From assembly GCA_944382845.1 (NCBI GenBank), contig CALWNN010000082.1, positions 62,001 through 126,000 of the forward strand: DNA of 64,000 bases, in the 5' to 3' direction. The stretch's first letter is position 1, and the number at the start of each line of letters is the position of its first letter. Positions 7,944-16,267 of the stretch are shown here, piece after piece. Source of the stretch: an uncultured Clostridia bacterium. GTDB taxonomy: Bacteria; Bacillota; Clostridia; Oscillospirales; Ruminococcaceae. Under the pieces are notes generated by a model. The model saw only the letters and a list, made by a program, of their open reading frames with translations, had not been told where the DNA came from and ran no database searches. The position numbers and the translations under genes are program-made.

Positions 7944-9981
7944 GCTTTCTATGCGCAACATCCGCAAAAGTCTTCGTGATTATGCGGTATATTTTTTCAC
8001 GCTGATTATCGGCGTTTCGATTTTCTACATATTTAACGCTATTGGGGATCAGACTGTTTATATGGAATTTTCCGATAGTAAACGGGAATTGGTCAAGCTT
8101 CTTACTACTACGCTTTCCGGAATTAGTGTTTTTGTAACCTGTGTTCTCGGACTTCTTATTGTGTATGCAAACCGGTTTCTTATCAAAAGAAGAAAGAAGG
8201 AATTTGCCGTCTATCTTACATTGGGAATGGGCAAAAAGCAGATATCTGCAATTATTCTTGTTGAAACGCTTATCGTAGGCGTCGGTTCACTTATCGCCGG
8301 ACTGGCTTTAGGAATTGGTCTTTCACAGCTTATGAGCGCCCTTGTAGCTAATCTGTTTGAAGCGGATATGACCGCATACAAATTTACCGTTTCTCCCGAC
8401 GCAATAATCAAAACGGTAATCTGCCTTGCAATAATGTATCTGGTCGTTATGCTTTTTAATAGTATCGTTATCAGCCATGTTAAGCTTATTGATCTGATAC
8501 AAGCAGACAAAAAATCAGAAAAGATAAAACTTAAAAATCCCATACTTTGCGTGATTATTTTTATTATTGCTTGTCTTATTCTTGCAGTTGCATACTATCA
8601 GGTAGGCTGGAATTACAATGCACTGACAAGCTCAAGGGTAATTGCCTGCATTATTGCAGGAGTAATCGCTACCATTCTTATTTTCTGGTCAATTTCGGGA
8701 CTACTGCTTAGAATATTTATGTCTGCAAAAGGGGTTTATTTTAAAAATATAAATAGTTTTACATTTCGTCAAATCAGCAGCAAAATTAATACGATGGTCG
8801 TTTCAATGAGCATCATTTGTCTCATGCTGTTTGTAATTATCTGCACTTTATCAGCGTCCTTTTCTGTACGCAATTCACTAAATGCCAATTTGACAGAGCT
8901 TTGTCCTGCAGACTGTCAGCTCACTTATACCAAATATACAGACGACCTGTACAGCGGTACGGAATCAGGAAACATCGTGAAGTTATATGCTAAATATGGT
9001 TATGACATAACAGAACCTTTCAGCGAATATGTTCATTTTCCCGTATATTCAGACAATAAGTTTACCTTTGCTGATTTTTTAGGAGATGAACTGGAGGAAA
9101 TCAGGACTCAATTTCCATATCTTAACTACGATAGCGGTCTGGAGCTTGTAAAGCTCAGCGATTACAATTCACTGATGACGCTGTACGGCAAGGAACAGAT
9201 CTCTATGAATGATGACGAATATATTCTGCTTTGTGATTATAAATCTATCAAAGCTATATGGGAACAGGCAATGCCAACTGAAATTAAGATATTCGGGCAT
9301 ACTCTCAGTTCCAGATATGACGAGTGTCAGGACGGATTTCTGGAACTTTCCTCACAACACATCAACACAGGCATTTTCATAGTTCCTGATAATACTGTAC
9401 AGGAAAATGGTATCAAACGGGATTATCTGGTTGGCAATTATCCCGGCGCAAGCCAAGCTGAAAAGGCAAGCGCTGAAAAAGCTATGCTTAAAATGCAGGA
9501 AAATCTATTGGATTCATTTGACAAATCAGGTGACGAGGACACGTTTATGATAAGCACCAATACTAAAATCGATATTTACGAATCAACTATCAGTCTTGGC
9601 GCAATCATTACTTTTATCGGGCTTTATATCGGGCTTGTATTTCTTATTACCTGCGGAGCGGTTCTTGCTCTTAAGGAATTATCTGAAAGCGTAGACAGTA
9701 TCGGACGTTACGAGATCCTCAGAAAAATCGGTGTTGAAGAAAAACAGATATCAAAGTCGCTTTTAATCCAGACCGGCGTATTTTTCTTGCTTCCGCTCCT
9801 TGTCGCCAGTGTCCATTCTATTTTCGGCATGAAATTTGCAGTGCATACTCTTGAATCTATCGGAACAGACAAATATTTCGGTTCCGTCATATTAACAGGA
9901 GCCATTATTATTCTTATCTACGGCGGATACTTCCTCGTAACCTATTTTTCATCTAAAGGAATCATTAATAAAAAGCGGTAG
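7933..9981 (+). CDS. FtsX-like ABC transporter permease (BceB-like)
   Basis: A 682-residue membrane protein with about ten hydrophobic segments: one near residues 18-35, three between 55 and 185, and others near 205-260, 290-310 and 575-675. A large extracytoplasmic domain of roughly 220 residues lies between residues 320 and 555. This 10-TM plus large loop arrangement is that of BceB permeases. GGAGGTGACATAAACG precedes the ATG within the end of the ATPase gene, indicating coupled translation. A hairpin terminator follows 30 bases after the stop. Confidence 0.88.
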   Translation: MLIRLSMRNIRKSLRDYAVYFFTLIIGVSIFYIFNAIGDQTVYMEFSDSKRELVKLLTTTLSGISVFVTCVLGLLIVYANRFLIKRRKKEFAVYLTLGMGKKQISAIILVETLIVGVGSLIAGLALGIGLSQLMSALVANLFEADMTAYKFTVSPDAIIKTVICLAIMYLVVMLFNSIVISHVKLIDLIQADKKSEKIKLKNPILCVIIFIIACLILAVAYYQVGWNYNALTSSRVIACIIAGVIATILIFWSISGLLLRIFMSAKGVYFKNINSFTFRQISSKINTMVVSMSIICLMLFVIICTLSASFSVRNSLNANLTELCPADCQLTYTKYTDDLYSGTESGNIVKLYAKYGYDITEPFSEYVHFPVYSDNKFTFADFLGDELEEIRTQFPYLNYDSGLELVKLSDYNSLMTLYGKEQISMNDDEYILLCDYKSIKAIWEQAMPTEIKIFGHTLSSRYDECQDGFLELSSQHINTGIFIVPDNTVQENGIKRDYLVGNYPGASQAEKASAEKAMLKMQENLLDSFDKSGDEDTFMISTNTKIDIYESTISLGAIITFIGLYIGLVFLITCGAVLALKELSESVDSIGRYEILRKIGVEEKQISKSLLIQTGVFFLLPLLVASVHSIFGMKFAVHTLESIGTDKYFGSVILTGAIIILIYGGYFLVTYFSSKGIINKKR

Positions 9982-10012
9982 AATCTATGCTTTTTTAGTT
10001 ATCCGTGTAAAA

Positions 10013-10053
10013 AAACAGCACCGGGCAATCTATATTTGCTTGGTGCTGTTTAA
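10013..10053 (+). terminator. Terminator of the Bce-like operon
   Basis: The arms AAACAGCACC and GGTGCTGTTT enclose a 17-base loop; T-rich sequence follows. It may act in both directions, since the minus-strand gene ending at 10083 converges on it. Confidence 0.85.
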
Positions 10054-10082
10054 ATTTATCTGAATATATAAACAAATTTTAA

Positions 10083-11030
10083 TTAATGCAAAAAGCTCTC
10101 TTGCGGTATCCTCGTATTATTCTCCCCGTTGGTGTTGTCAACAATGTTTGCTGCCTTTTCATAGGCACTCTCATTATCGGATAGATAATTCTTGTTTTTC
10201 TCGTACTGAAGCCTCTGCATCTCCTCAACGGCATTTGCATAGCTTGCCGCAAGGTCGTCAACATCACCCGTAAGTGTGCTTATTTCTTCGGCTTCTACTC
10301 CGTATGTCTCGGCAAGCTTTTCCTGAATTTTAAGAAGTTCTTCCTTATTTGACGCAAGGTCGCCTGTAGAGGTGGCAAGCTCTGTGTATGAAGAGATAGA
10401 GTCGTTAAGAGTTGACTGCTGTTCAGTTATTGTATCGGTAGCCGTACTGAAATCTTCAAGCTCGGCTTCAAGTTTTTCTCTTTCTCTCTCGGCTTTGGTT
10501 GCGATGTACTCAATGCCTTTGCTTACAAGCATTACTGCGGCGGTAATGCCAAGGTTTTTGAGCAAACTTACACCGACATTCTTCAGGGTATTAAGCCCCT
10601 TTTGAAGAACGGTTTGGGTTTGCATAAGAGCAGTAATCTCTTGTTCGGCAGCCTTTTGGTTTTGGCTTGACAAGATTATCTTCTGTGTGTTTTTGTTGAT
10701 ACCGCTTTTGAGTAATTCCTGCTTTGCAAGCTCGCTCGTTGAATTTTCGAGGGTTTCAAAATATTTTTGTGCAGCATTTTTCGCAGATTTCAAATCCGAC
10801 TCAGAATACGCCGGAGAATTAAAATAGTTTTTGATAGAGCCGAAAATCCCGGTTTTTTCTCCTGATGATGAATGATTGCCAGAAATGAGAGACCTAATTG
10901 TTTTGACATCAGAGATAGTCTTTTTAAGCCCATTCTCTTTATAATAATCCTTTATATCTCTATAATCACTCTTTAAAGCGTATAAACCATTCTTTAACGC
11001 ACCAAATACACCGCTAAATAACGACTTCAT
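10083..11030 (-). CDS. Tape-measure-like coiled-coil protein, probably truncated
   Basis: A 315-residue protein rich in Glu, Lys and Ala. It has coiled-coil character around residues 165-290, one hydrophobic helix at about 150-172 (GVSLLKNLGITAAVMLVSKGIEY) and Thr/Ser-rich linkers. The combination MQTQTVLQKGLNTLK plus a hydrophobic segment plus alternating coiled coil resembles segments of phage tail tape-measure proteins from clostridial prophages. True tape measures are several times longer and no other tail gene is nearby, so this is probably a leftover domain or a domesticated gene. It stands alone between convergent and divergent neighbours. I cannot assign a function. Confidence 0.4.
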   Translation of the reverse strand: MKSLFSGVFGALKNGLYALKSDYRDIKDYYKENGLKKTISDVKTIRSLISGNHSSSGEKTGIFGSIKNYFNSPAYSESDLKSAKNAAQKYFETLENSTSELAKQELLKSGINKNTQKIILSSQNQKAAEQEITALMQTQTVLQKGLNTLKNVGVSLLKNLGITAAVMLVSKGIEYIATKAEREREKLEAELEDFSTATDTITEQQSTLNDSISSYTELATSTGDLASNKEELLKIQEKLAETYGVEAEEISTLTGDVDDLAASYANAVEEMQRLQYEKNKNYLSDNESAYEKAANIVDNTNGENNTRIPQESFLH

Positions 11031-11116
11031 CAGATTTACAATTACTTTATTTTGATGATAATTTAAATCAACAATTATGGTGTATTATAGCTATATCAGG
11101 AAGAATTTGGTGATTG

Positions 11117-11716
11117 ATGGCTGGCTTTTGGGAAAAAATCAAATTAAACAGCGAGGATAAAAAGAAAGAACGTGCTATTAAAAGAGAAGAACGAATAAAG
11201 GCAAAAGAAAAATCCCGACAAGAATGCATAGAATGGTTTGAAAAACGTAAGAAAGCCGAAGAAGAAAAGCGTCGTAAAGAGCAGGAACAATATGATTACG
11301 AGCATACTAAATTTTACTGCCAAGAGTGTGGACGTTCTATTGAACGCTGCGAGATACAAGATTTGTATGAGCGACGTACCGCACTTACCGAAGGCAGAGA
11401 ACTTGAAACTCATTGCTATTATTGCGATGGATTGTTAGGCGATGCACCGCCTCCGCCAGACCATAAAAGAAGTTATGAATCCGTAATCAGAGAGAATGAG
11501 CTTAAAGAAATGCAGGACACATATTATTATGGAGTTCTCCATATGAAACCGCCGTCTGCAAATGACGACACGCGTTATCAATGCCCTGTATGTCACAGCA
11601 AAAATATCGAGAGAATTACTACAACTCAACGCCTTGTTGGAACGGCTACTTTAGGTCTTGCAAGTAATACGGTTGGTAAGACTTACAGATGCAAAGTGTG
11701 TAAACATACTTGGTAA
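11117..11716 (+). CDS. Zinc-ribbon protein of unknown function
   Basis: A 199-residue soluble protein. The first 60 residues are a highly charged Lys/Glu/Arg helix. Four Cys-x2-Cys knuckles follow: CQECG (about 67-71), CYYC (about 100), CPVC (about 155) and CKVC at the extreme C-terminus. These probably form two zinc ribbons. The ATG at 11117 is chosen over a TTG one codon earlier. No enzymatic motif is visible. It stands alone and is followed by its own terminator. Confidence 0.65.
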   Translation: MAGFWEKIKLNSEDKKKERAIKREERIKAKEKSRQECIEWFEKRKKAEEEKRRKEQEQYDYEHTKFYCQECGRSIERCEIQDLYERRTALTEGRELETHCYYCDGLLGDAPPPPDHKRSYESVIRENELKEMQDTYYYGVLHMKPPSANDDTRYQCPVCHSKNIERITTTQRLVGTATLGLASNTVGKTYRCKVCKHTW

Positions 11717-11764
11717 TTTAGGCTGATAATTCCACCTTGTCAGCCACAAGGCAAAATAATACGC

Positions 11765-11792
11765 AAGGGCAGGGAAATCTCTGTCCTTTTTT
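11765..11792 (+). terminator. Terminator after the zinc-ribbon gene
   Basis: AGGGCAG and CTGTCCT (one G-U pair) enclose a short loop and are followed by TTTTTT. Confidence 0.7.
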
Positions 11793-11802
11793 ATTCGAGA
11801 CT

Positions 11803-11841
11803 GTATGCGCGTACTGCATACGCTATGGGAGTTACCCATAG
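11803..11841. other. Two adjacent small perfect hairpins at the end of the capsule locus
   Basis: GTATGC/GCATAC with a 7-base loop is followed after one base by CTATGGG/CCCATAG with a 5-base loop. There is no clear T-tract on either side. They lie between the zinc-ribbon terminator and the last gene of the minus-strand capsule locus and could help end its transcript. Confidence 0.45.
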
Positions 11842-11941
11842 ATCAGAGTTCATCTTAATCGTACTGCGGCGATTACCCCTGTAAACTCGTTGAACCTTCA
11901 CGAGAGCTATGCCCTCATGCTTGGCTGCTGATTAAACATTG

Positions 11942-12484
11942 TTACCGACACTTAGCACACGGTTTTATTGTTCGTGCTTTTATCTCAGCCATATTAACTA
12001 TCCATTCTATAAAATCGCGTACCGCACCATTTCCTCCGTTTTTAGCGCTTATAAAATCCGCAATTTCTTTAACTTTATCTACAGCATCTGATGGACATCC
12101 AATTAATCCTCCTGCCTGCTTAATAGGAGTCATACATTGAAGGTCAAGGATATCATCCCCAATATATGCACAGTTTGAGTAATTGTAGTTTTTATTATCT
12201 TTTAATGAATTGGCATTTATTATTTCCTGAAGCTTTTTTATTTTATTTCGAACACCTTGATGAAAATCTGTAATTTCCAATTCTTTACATCTATGCGCAA
12301 GAATTTTACTTGATCTGGCAGTAATTATGATCGGATGGATGTCATATAGTGGAAGAATATCTTTAATACCGCATCCATCCTTGATATCAAACGCCTTAAA
12401 AAGTTCTCCGTTCTCTCCCATGTATATTTTACCATCAGTAAGTGTTCCATCAACATCCATTATAAGAAATTTTATTTTTGACAT
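11942..12484 (-). CDS. kdsC: KdsC-like ulosonate-phosphate phosphatase (HAD family)
   Basis: A 180-residue HAD phosphatase of the KdsC type, without a cap domain. The nucleophile motif is DVDGTLTDG near the N-terminus, motif II is ITARSSK and the metal-binding motif is GDDILDLQCM. KdsC removes phosphate from KDO-8-phosphate before CMP activation in Gram-negatives; relatives act on nonulosonate-9-phosphates. It is the last gene of the capsule locus, 14 bases after the aldolase fusion and close to a KdsB-type cytidylyltransferase. AGAGG precedes the ATG. The last ten residues (KPCAKCR) carry two cysteines not expected in the family. The family call is firm; KDO as substrate is uncertain because no KdsA is present. 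Confidence 0.85.
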   Translation of the reverse strand: MSKIKFLIMDVDGTLTDGKIYMGENGELFKAFDIKDGCGIKDILPLYDIHPIIITARSSKILAHRCKELEITDFHQGVRNKIKKLQEIINANSLKDNKNYNYSNCAYIGDDILDLQCMTPIKQAGGLIGCPSDAVDKVKEIADFISAKNGGNGAVRDFIEWIVNMAEIKARTIKPCAKCR

Positions 12485-12497
12485 TATTGCGACCTCT

Positions 12498-14093
12498 TTA
12501 AATATGAAATCTAGATGGAGTCAACATTGTAATTGCACAGCCAGAACCCCTGGTCTTCATGAAGTCATCCAGCATTTCTTGTATTTCACGATTCAGTTCG
12601 GCAGGATCTTCATCAATATTTGCATAAGCCATCTCCTTTGAGACATAATTATTTCCATAAGAATAGCCGTCAAATCCAGCCAGATCAATGGAATTGACAT
12701 TCATCAAATCCAGTAGTCTCAGTAGCATGAGCACAGAGTTATCCACATGAGTCCATCCGCATTTCAATAGACGCACAAAGGAAACAATATGTCTATAGTT
12801 ATTACTTTCTTGCTCAATATTGGATGTCACAATCAGCTTTTGATAATTGTTTGTTTTACTGTTTTTCCAAACTGCGTACCTTTTTGCATTATTCATATAA
12901 ACATAGTCGGCAGCTATTCCGGAAAAAAGCCCATTCACAGAAATAACTATTGGATTCTTCTTATCAATCTCCTGATTGATTATATCTGTATTCATTGCAA
13001 TAGATGACCCAGGTGCAATAATCAAAACATTACGATTTTGAAAATTATTTCTTAATGTTTCTATCGTTTGAGTATCGTCAATATCCGCACTTAAATACTC
13101 CATATATGTTCTTTCAAGAAGATCATAATCATATCTTTTTCTGGGAAGCGACCCAATTTTATTCAATATATATCTAATGTCCTTAGATCTAATGCTATTT
13201 TTCTTTGTCAAATACATAACATTATTTACGTGTGCACTAAAGCATCCGGCAACAAAATACGGTGTTGAATATCCCCACGTACATTTTGTCCTGATATTAT
13301 CAATATAGTCATCAATAATATCCAATAATGCGTCTATATCATAACTGTAATTCAGTTGACTTACCATATACTGAGCAATCAATTCCGTTGGGGTGTTTCC
13401 TGCGCCACGTCCCATTCCGGCAACTGTTCCATCTATAACAACTTCTCGCTTTCCAAAAGTCATCCTGAGAAATTCCTGAGACAATGCATTTGACATTTGC
13501 ATGTTGTTATGAGAATGGAATCCAATCCTGCAAGAAGGAATTAGATTGTGATGAATTAGTTCAAACACCCTGTGTAAATCTTCCTGGTACATGCTCCCGA
13601 AAGTGTCTACAATCGACAGACAATAAGGCTCCACTTCATTTACAATTTTTAAAAACTCTATCAGTTCCATGTCGGAATAACCCAGGATATCAACAGGTTG
13701 GACAAAAAGTTTATATCCCTTTTCTTTAATAACCTTACATGCCTCTAATGCTTCATATCGTTCATTTTTAAAGAAACACTCCCTGACCGCATCAATAGAT
13801 TCCGAATCATACGAATCTAAGTTTTCTACAGAATACCTACTATAATCTGCTAATACCGTAAACTCACAACCATGTTTATCGGATGGAACAAATCTTTTAG
13901 CATCCGCAGAATTTTTAAAGACCGTTTTTCCATCTCCAAAACCGTCATTCTGAAAAAAACCAATCTCAACAAAATCAACATTGGCTTTTACCAACCCGTC
14001 AATTATTCCCCGTATAGTTTCATCCCCAAATTTTTTATCTAAAAGATATGCTCCATCTCTAAGCGTGCAATCCAGTAACTTTGCATGATTCAT
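12498..14093 (-). CDS. DRE-TIM aldolase fused to a GT42/DUF115-like domain
   Basis: A 531-residue two-domain protein. Residues 1-300 are an HMG-CoA-lyase/hydroxy-oxovalerate-aldolase type barrel, with LLDCTLRDGAYL at the start, FVEIGFF, GFHSHNNMQ (metal-binding His-x-His) and a glycine-rich loop GTVAGMGRGAGNTPTE. Residues about 345-531 begin VLIIAPGSSI, continue with ISVNGLFSG and later have DLAGFDGYSYG. That spacing resembles the nucleotide-binding fold of GT42 sialyltransferases or DUF115/MAF proteins; this second assignment is by eye only. The start codon overlaps the KdsB gene by four bases, with GGAGGG upstream. Barrels of this family use pyruvate as an aldol partner, so the enzyme could build a 3-deoxy-2-ulosonate in place of KdsA. 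That role is inference from context. Confidence 0.7.
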   Translation of the reverse strand: MNHAKLLDCTLRDGAYLLDKKFGDETIRGIIDGLVKANVDFVEIGFFQNDGFGDGKTVFKNSADAKRFVPSDKHGCEFTVLADYSRYSVENLDSYDSESIDAVRECFFKNERYEALEACKVIKEKGYKLFVQPVDILGYSDMELIEFLKIVNEVEPYCLSIVDTFGSMYQEDLHRVFELIHHNLIPSCRIGFHSHNNMQMSNALSQEFLRMTFGKREVVIDGTVAGMGRGAGNTPTELIAQYMVSQLNYSYDIDALLDIIDDYIDNIRTKCTWGYSTPYFVAGCFSAHVNNVMYLTKKNSIRSKDIRYILNKIGSLPRKRYDYDLLERTYMEYLSADIDDTQTIETLRNNFQNRNVLIIAPGSSIAMNTDIINQEIDKKNPIVISVNGLFSGIAADYVYMNNAKRYAVWKNSKTNNYQKLIVTSNIEQESNNYRHIVSFVRLLKCGWTHVDNSVLMLLRLLDLMNVNSIDLAGFDGYSYGNNYVSKEMAYANIDEDPAELNREIQEMLDDFMKTRGSGCAITMLTPSRFHI

Positions 14094-14833
14094 TTCACTT
14101 TCCCTCCGCTTCTTTTTTTGATGATGTCCTCAACCAATTTAACATGTTCTGGATAATCTACACCAATGCTGGAGTATTTTGTTTCTTTTACTCTAATCTT
14201 ATAGCCATTTTCCATAGCCCGTAAAGGTTCAATACCCTCACCCAATTCCAGTTCTGTCTGTGGCATACTAACAAATTTAAGCAAGAAGTCCTTTTTATAT
14301 GCATAAATCCCAACATGTCGGAAAACCCTTGCCATGGGCCCATCCTTTTTGTTTGAAGGAATTATATTTCTCGAAAAATATAATGCGTCACTGTGCTTAT
14401 CAACTACAACTTTTACTGTACTATATGCAGATATTTCTTCAGGGTCAGTTATTTCAATTCTTAATGAACCAAACTCTACCGATTCATCCTCAAAAATATC
14501 GATAACTTCTTCTATCTCTCTAGGATCAATTAGAGGTTCATCCCCTTGAATATTAATAAACAAATCACCTTCTACCTTTGTGGCAACTTCACCAACACGG
14601 TCTGAACCAGTTTGATGCTCACTTGATGTCATTATAACATTTATGCTAAGTTCTTCACAAGTTTCTTTAATACGTTCATCATCTGTAGCAACATAAATTT
14701 CATTCAACTTGTCAACCTTCAGACACTGTTGGTAAACCCACCATATCATTGGTTTTCCGCAGATATTTACTAAAGGTTTTCCCGGAAATCTCGATGATTT
14801 GTAACGTGCCGGTATAACTCCAATGACTTTCAT
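14090..14833 (-). CDS. kdsB: CMP-ulosonate cytidylyltransferase (KdsB type)
   Basis: A 247-residue enzyme, the normal length for KdsB. The N-terminal motif PARYKSSRFPGKPL binds CTP. ATDDERI, SSEHQTGSDRV and NIQGDEPLI are KdsB signatures that distinguish it from NeuA. It transfers CMP from CTP to a 2-keto-3-deoxy sugar acid, giving the donor for a CMP-dependent glycosyltransferase. KDO is a lipopolysaccharide sugar of Gram-negatives; here the gene is in a capsule locus of a presumed Firmicute, coupled to the aldolase fusion and KdsC-like phosphatase. The exact sugar is therefore open. AAAGGG precedes the ATG. Confidence 0.88.
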   Translation of the reverse strand: MKVIGVIPARYKSSRFPGKPLVNICGKPMIWWVYQQCLKVDKLNEIYVATDDERIKETCEELSINVIMTSSEHQTGSDRVGEVATKVEGDLFINIQGDEPLIDPREIEEVIDIFEDESVEFGSLRIEITDPEEISAYSTVKVVVDKHSDALYFSRNIIPSNKKDGPMARVFRHVGIYAYKKDFLLKFVSMPQTELELGEGIEPLRAMENGYKIRVKETKYSSIGVDYPEHVKLVEDIIKKRSGGKVK

Positions 14834-14840
14834 TCTATTA

Positions 14841-16256
14841 TTACCCTTTCTTTCTTATTTTTAAAAATATTGCTTTTATAAAATTAATTAACAAGCTCCT
14901 ATTAAATACAATATTATAGCCAATAGCTATAACAATGCATAATATGATTGAATAAAAATTTCGAATATGGCAACATACTGCAGAAATTAAAAACATCAAT
15001 ATCCCAAATATCATTTCTGAAAAATAATATTTAATCTCAATCATTTTTTTCAGATCAAAAAATCTGTAAATACAGATACATAAATATGAAACTGCGGTGG
15101 AAATTGAAGCGGCATATAATCCAATCCATTTAATCAGCAAGAGATTTACAACTACATTTATAATGGCTCCTGCAATGGAAGAGGAAGCCACATGTTTTGT
15201 CTGTTGTACAGCTATATATATACTCCCGTAAAATGAAACAATGCTGGAGAAAAACACTCCAAAATATAGAATAGGTATTTGATAATATGCATCATCATAT
15301 TTAACATCAAATAAAATAACAAACATCAAGGGTGTCACTGCAATTAACAGGAGAATTACGCCAAGCATGAAGTGAAAGAGATAGCGAAACATTTTGCTAT
15401 AATAATCCGACGCATCATCACTTTCATAACTTCTTACAGCAGATTCTGTCCATGCCATATTAAAAATACTATAGGCTGTTGAATATAATGATGGAATTTT
15501 ATTTGCAGCAGAATATATACCATTAGCACTAAGACCTAATATACCCGTAACAATCAATCTATCTGACATATTCACTACCCATAAGGAAATTGACGAAGGT
15601 ACAATCGGAGCTGAAAATGCTAAAATTTTCTTTAAATTGTTTTTCGAAAAATGTTTTGGGCGGAAATAACATCTTATTTCCTTTTGGCAGATCATGTAGA
15701 TTACCGAAAGCAAGTAGCCAATTGCAACAGCTAACAGTACGCCTATAAGTGATAATTTTAACCATGCAACCAAAACAATCATAAAAAGCATATAGGATAC
15801 GCTATATATAATAATCGCAAGTGTGTATTTTCCGTTTTTCCCCATTCCACGAAGCGTTTGCCCCAAGACAATATATAAAGCTTCGGCAGAAATCATTAAA
15901 CATATGCAAAGAGCAACTAATGGCATGATATCAGCAATAAGCATACCTATAACACCAACAATTGTACCCAGTACAACAGTAAAGATAAGATAGACAAGTG
16001 TGCTTGTTATATAAACTTTACGCTCATCATTGTCTTTGGAAGTTAACAGAAATCTAAAAGTTCCTTGTTGAATTTGAAGCGTCAGTAACGGAATTAATAT
16101 CGCCGCTACCGTTAAGACTAAATCATATGTGCCATACTCTCCGGTCGTTAAATTCCTTGTTGCAATTGGCAGTGTGACTAGACCAATAAACTTTGGAGTT
16201 AATCCACCAATAGATAATAAAAAAGTATTTTTTATAAGACGCTTATTTTCATCCAT
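14841..16256 (-). CDS. Polysaccharide repeat-unit flippase (Wzx type)
   Basis: A 471-residue integral membrane protein with about twelve to fourteen hydrophobic segments spread over its whole length. The N-terminus (NTFLLSIGGLTPKFIGLVTL) and the following RNLTTGEYGTYDLV are typical of oligosaccharide flippases of the MATE/MVF-like superfamily. It would move the lipid-linked repeat unit across the membrane for polymerisation by the EpsG-like protein of the same locus. It lies eight bases upstream of kdsB. The coding sequence is very A/T-rich, like the other assembly genes in this locus. Confidence 0.88.
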   Translation of the reverse strand: MDENKRLIKNTFLLSIGGLTPKFIGLVTLPIATRNLTTGEYGTYDLVLTVAAILIPLLTLQIQQGTFRFLLTSKDNDERKVYITSTLVYLIFTVVLGTIVGVIGMLIADIMPLVALCICLMISAEALYIVLGQTLRGMGKNGKYTLAIIIYSVSYMLFMIVLVAWLKLSLIGVLLAVAIGYLLSVIYMICQKEIRCYFRPKHFSKNNLKKILAFSAPIVPSSISLWVVNMSDRLIVTGILGLSANGIYSAANKIPSLYSTAYSIFNMAWTESAVRSYESDDASDYYSKMFRYLFHFMLGVILLLIAVTPLMFVILFDVKYDDAYYQIPILYFGVFFSSIVSFYGSIYIAVQQTKHVASSSIAGAIINVVVNLLLIKWIGLYAASISTAVSYLCICIYRFFDLKKMIEIKYYFSEMIFGILMFLISAVCCHIRNFYSIILCIVIAIGYNIVFNRSLLINFIKAIFLKIRKKG

Positions 16257-16267
16257 TCTTTTGACAT

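Noticed and set aside
14090..14833. NeuA-type sialic acid cytidylyltransferase.
   Set aside because: The motifs SSRFPGKPL and NIQGDEPLI and the 247-residue length fit KdsB better; no NeuB or NeuC is present.
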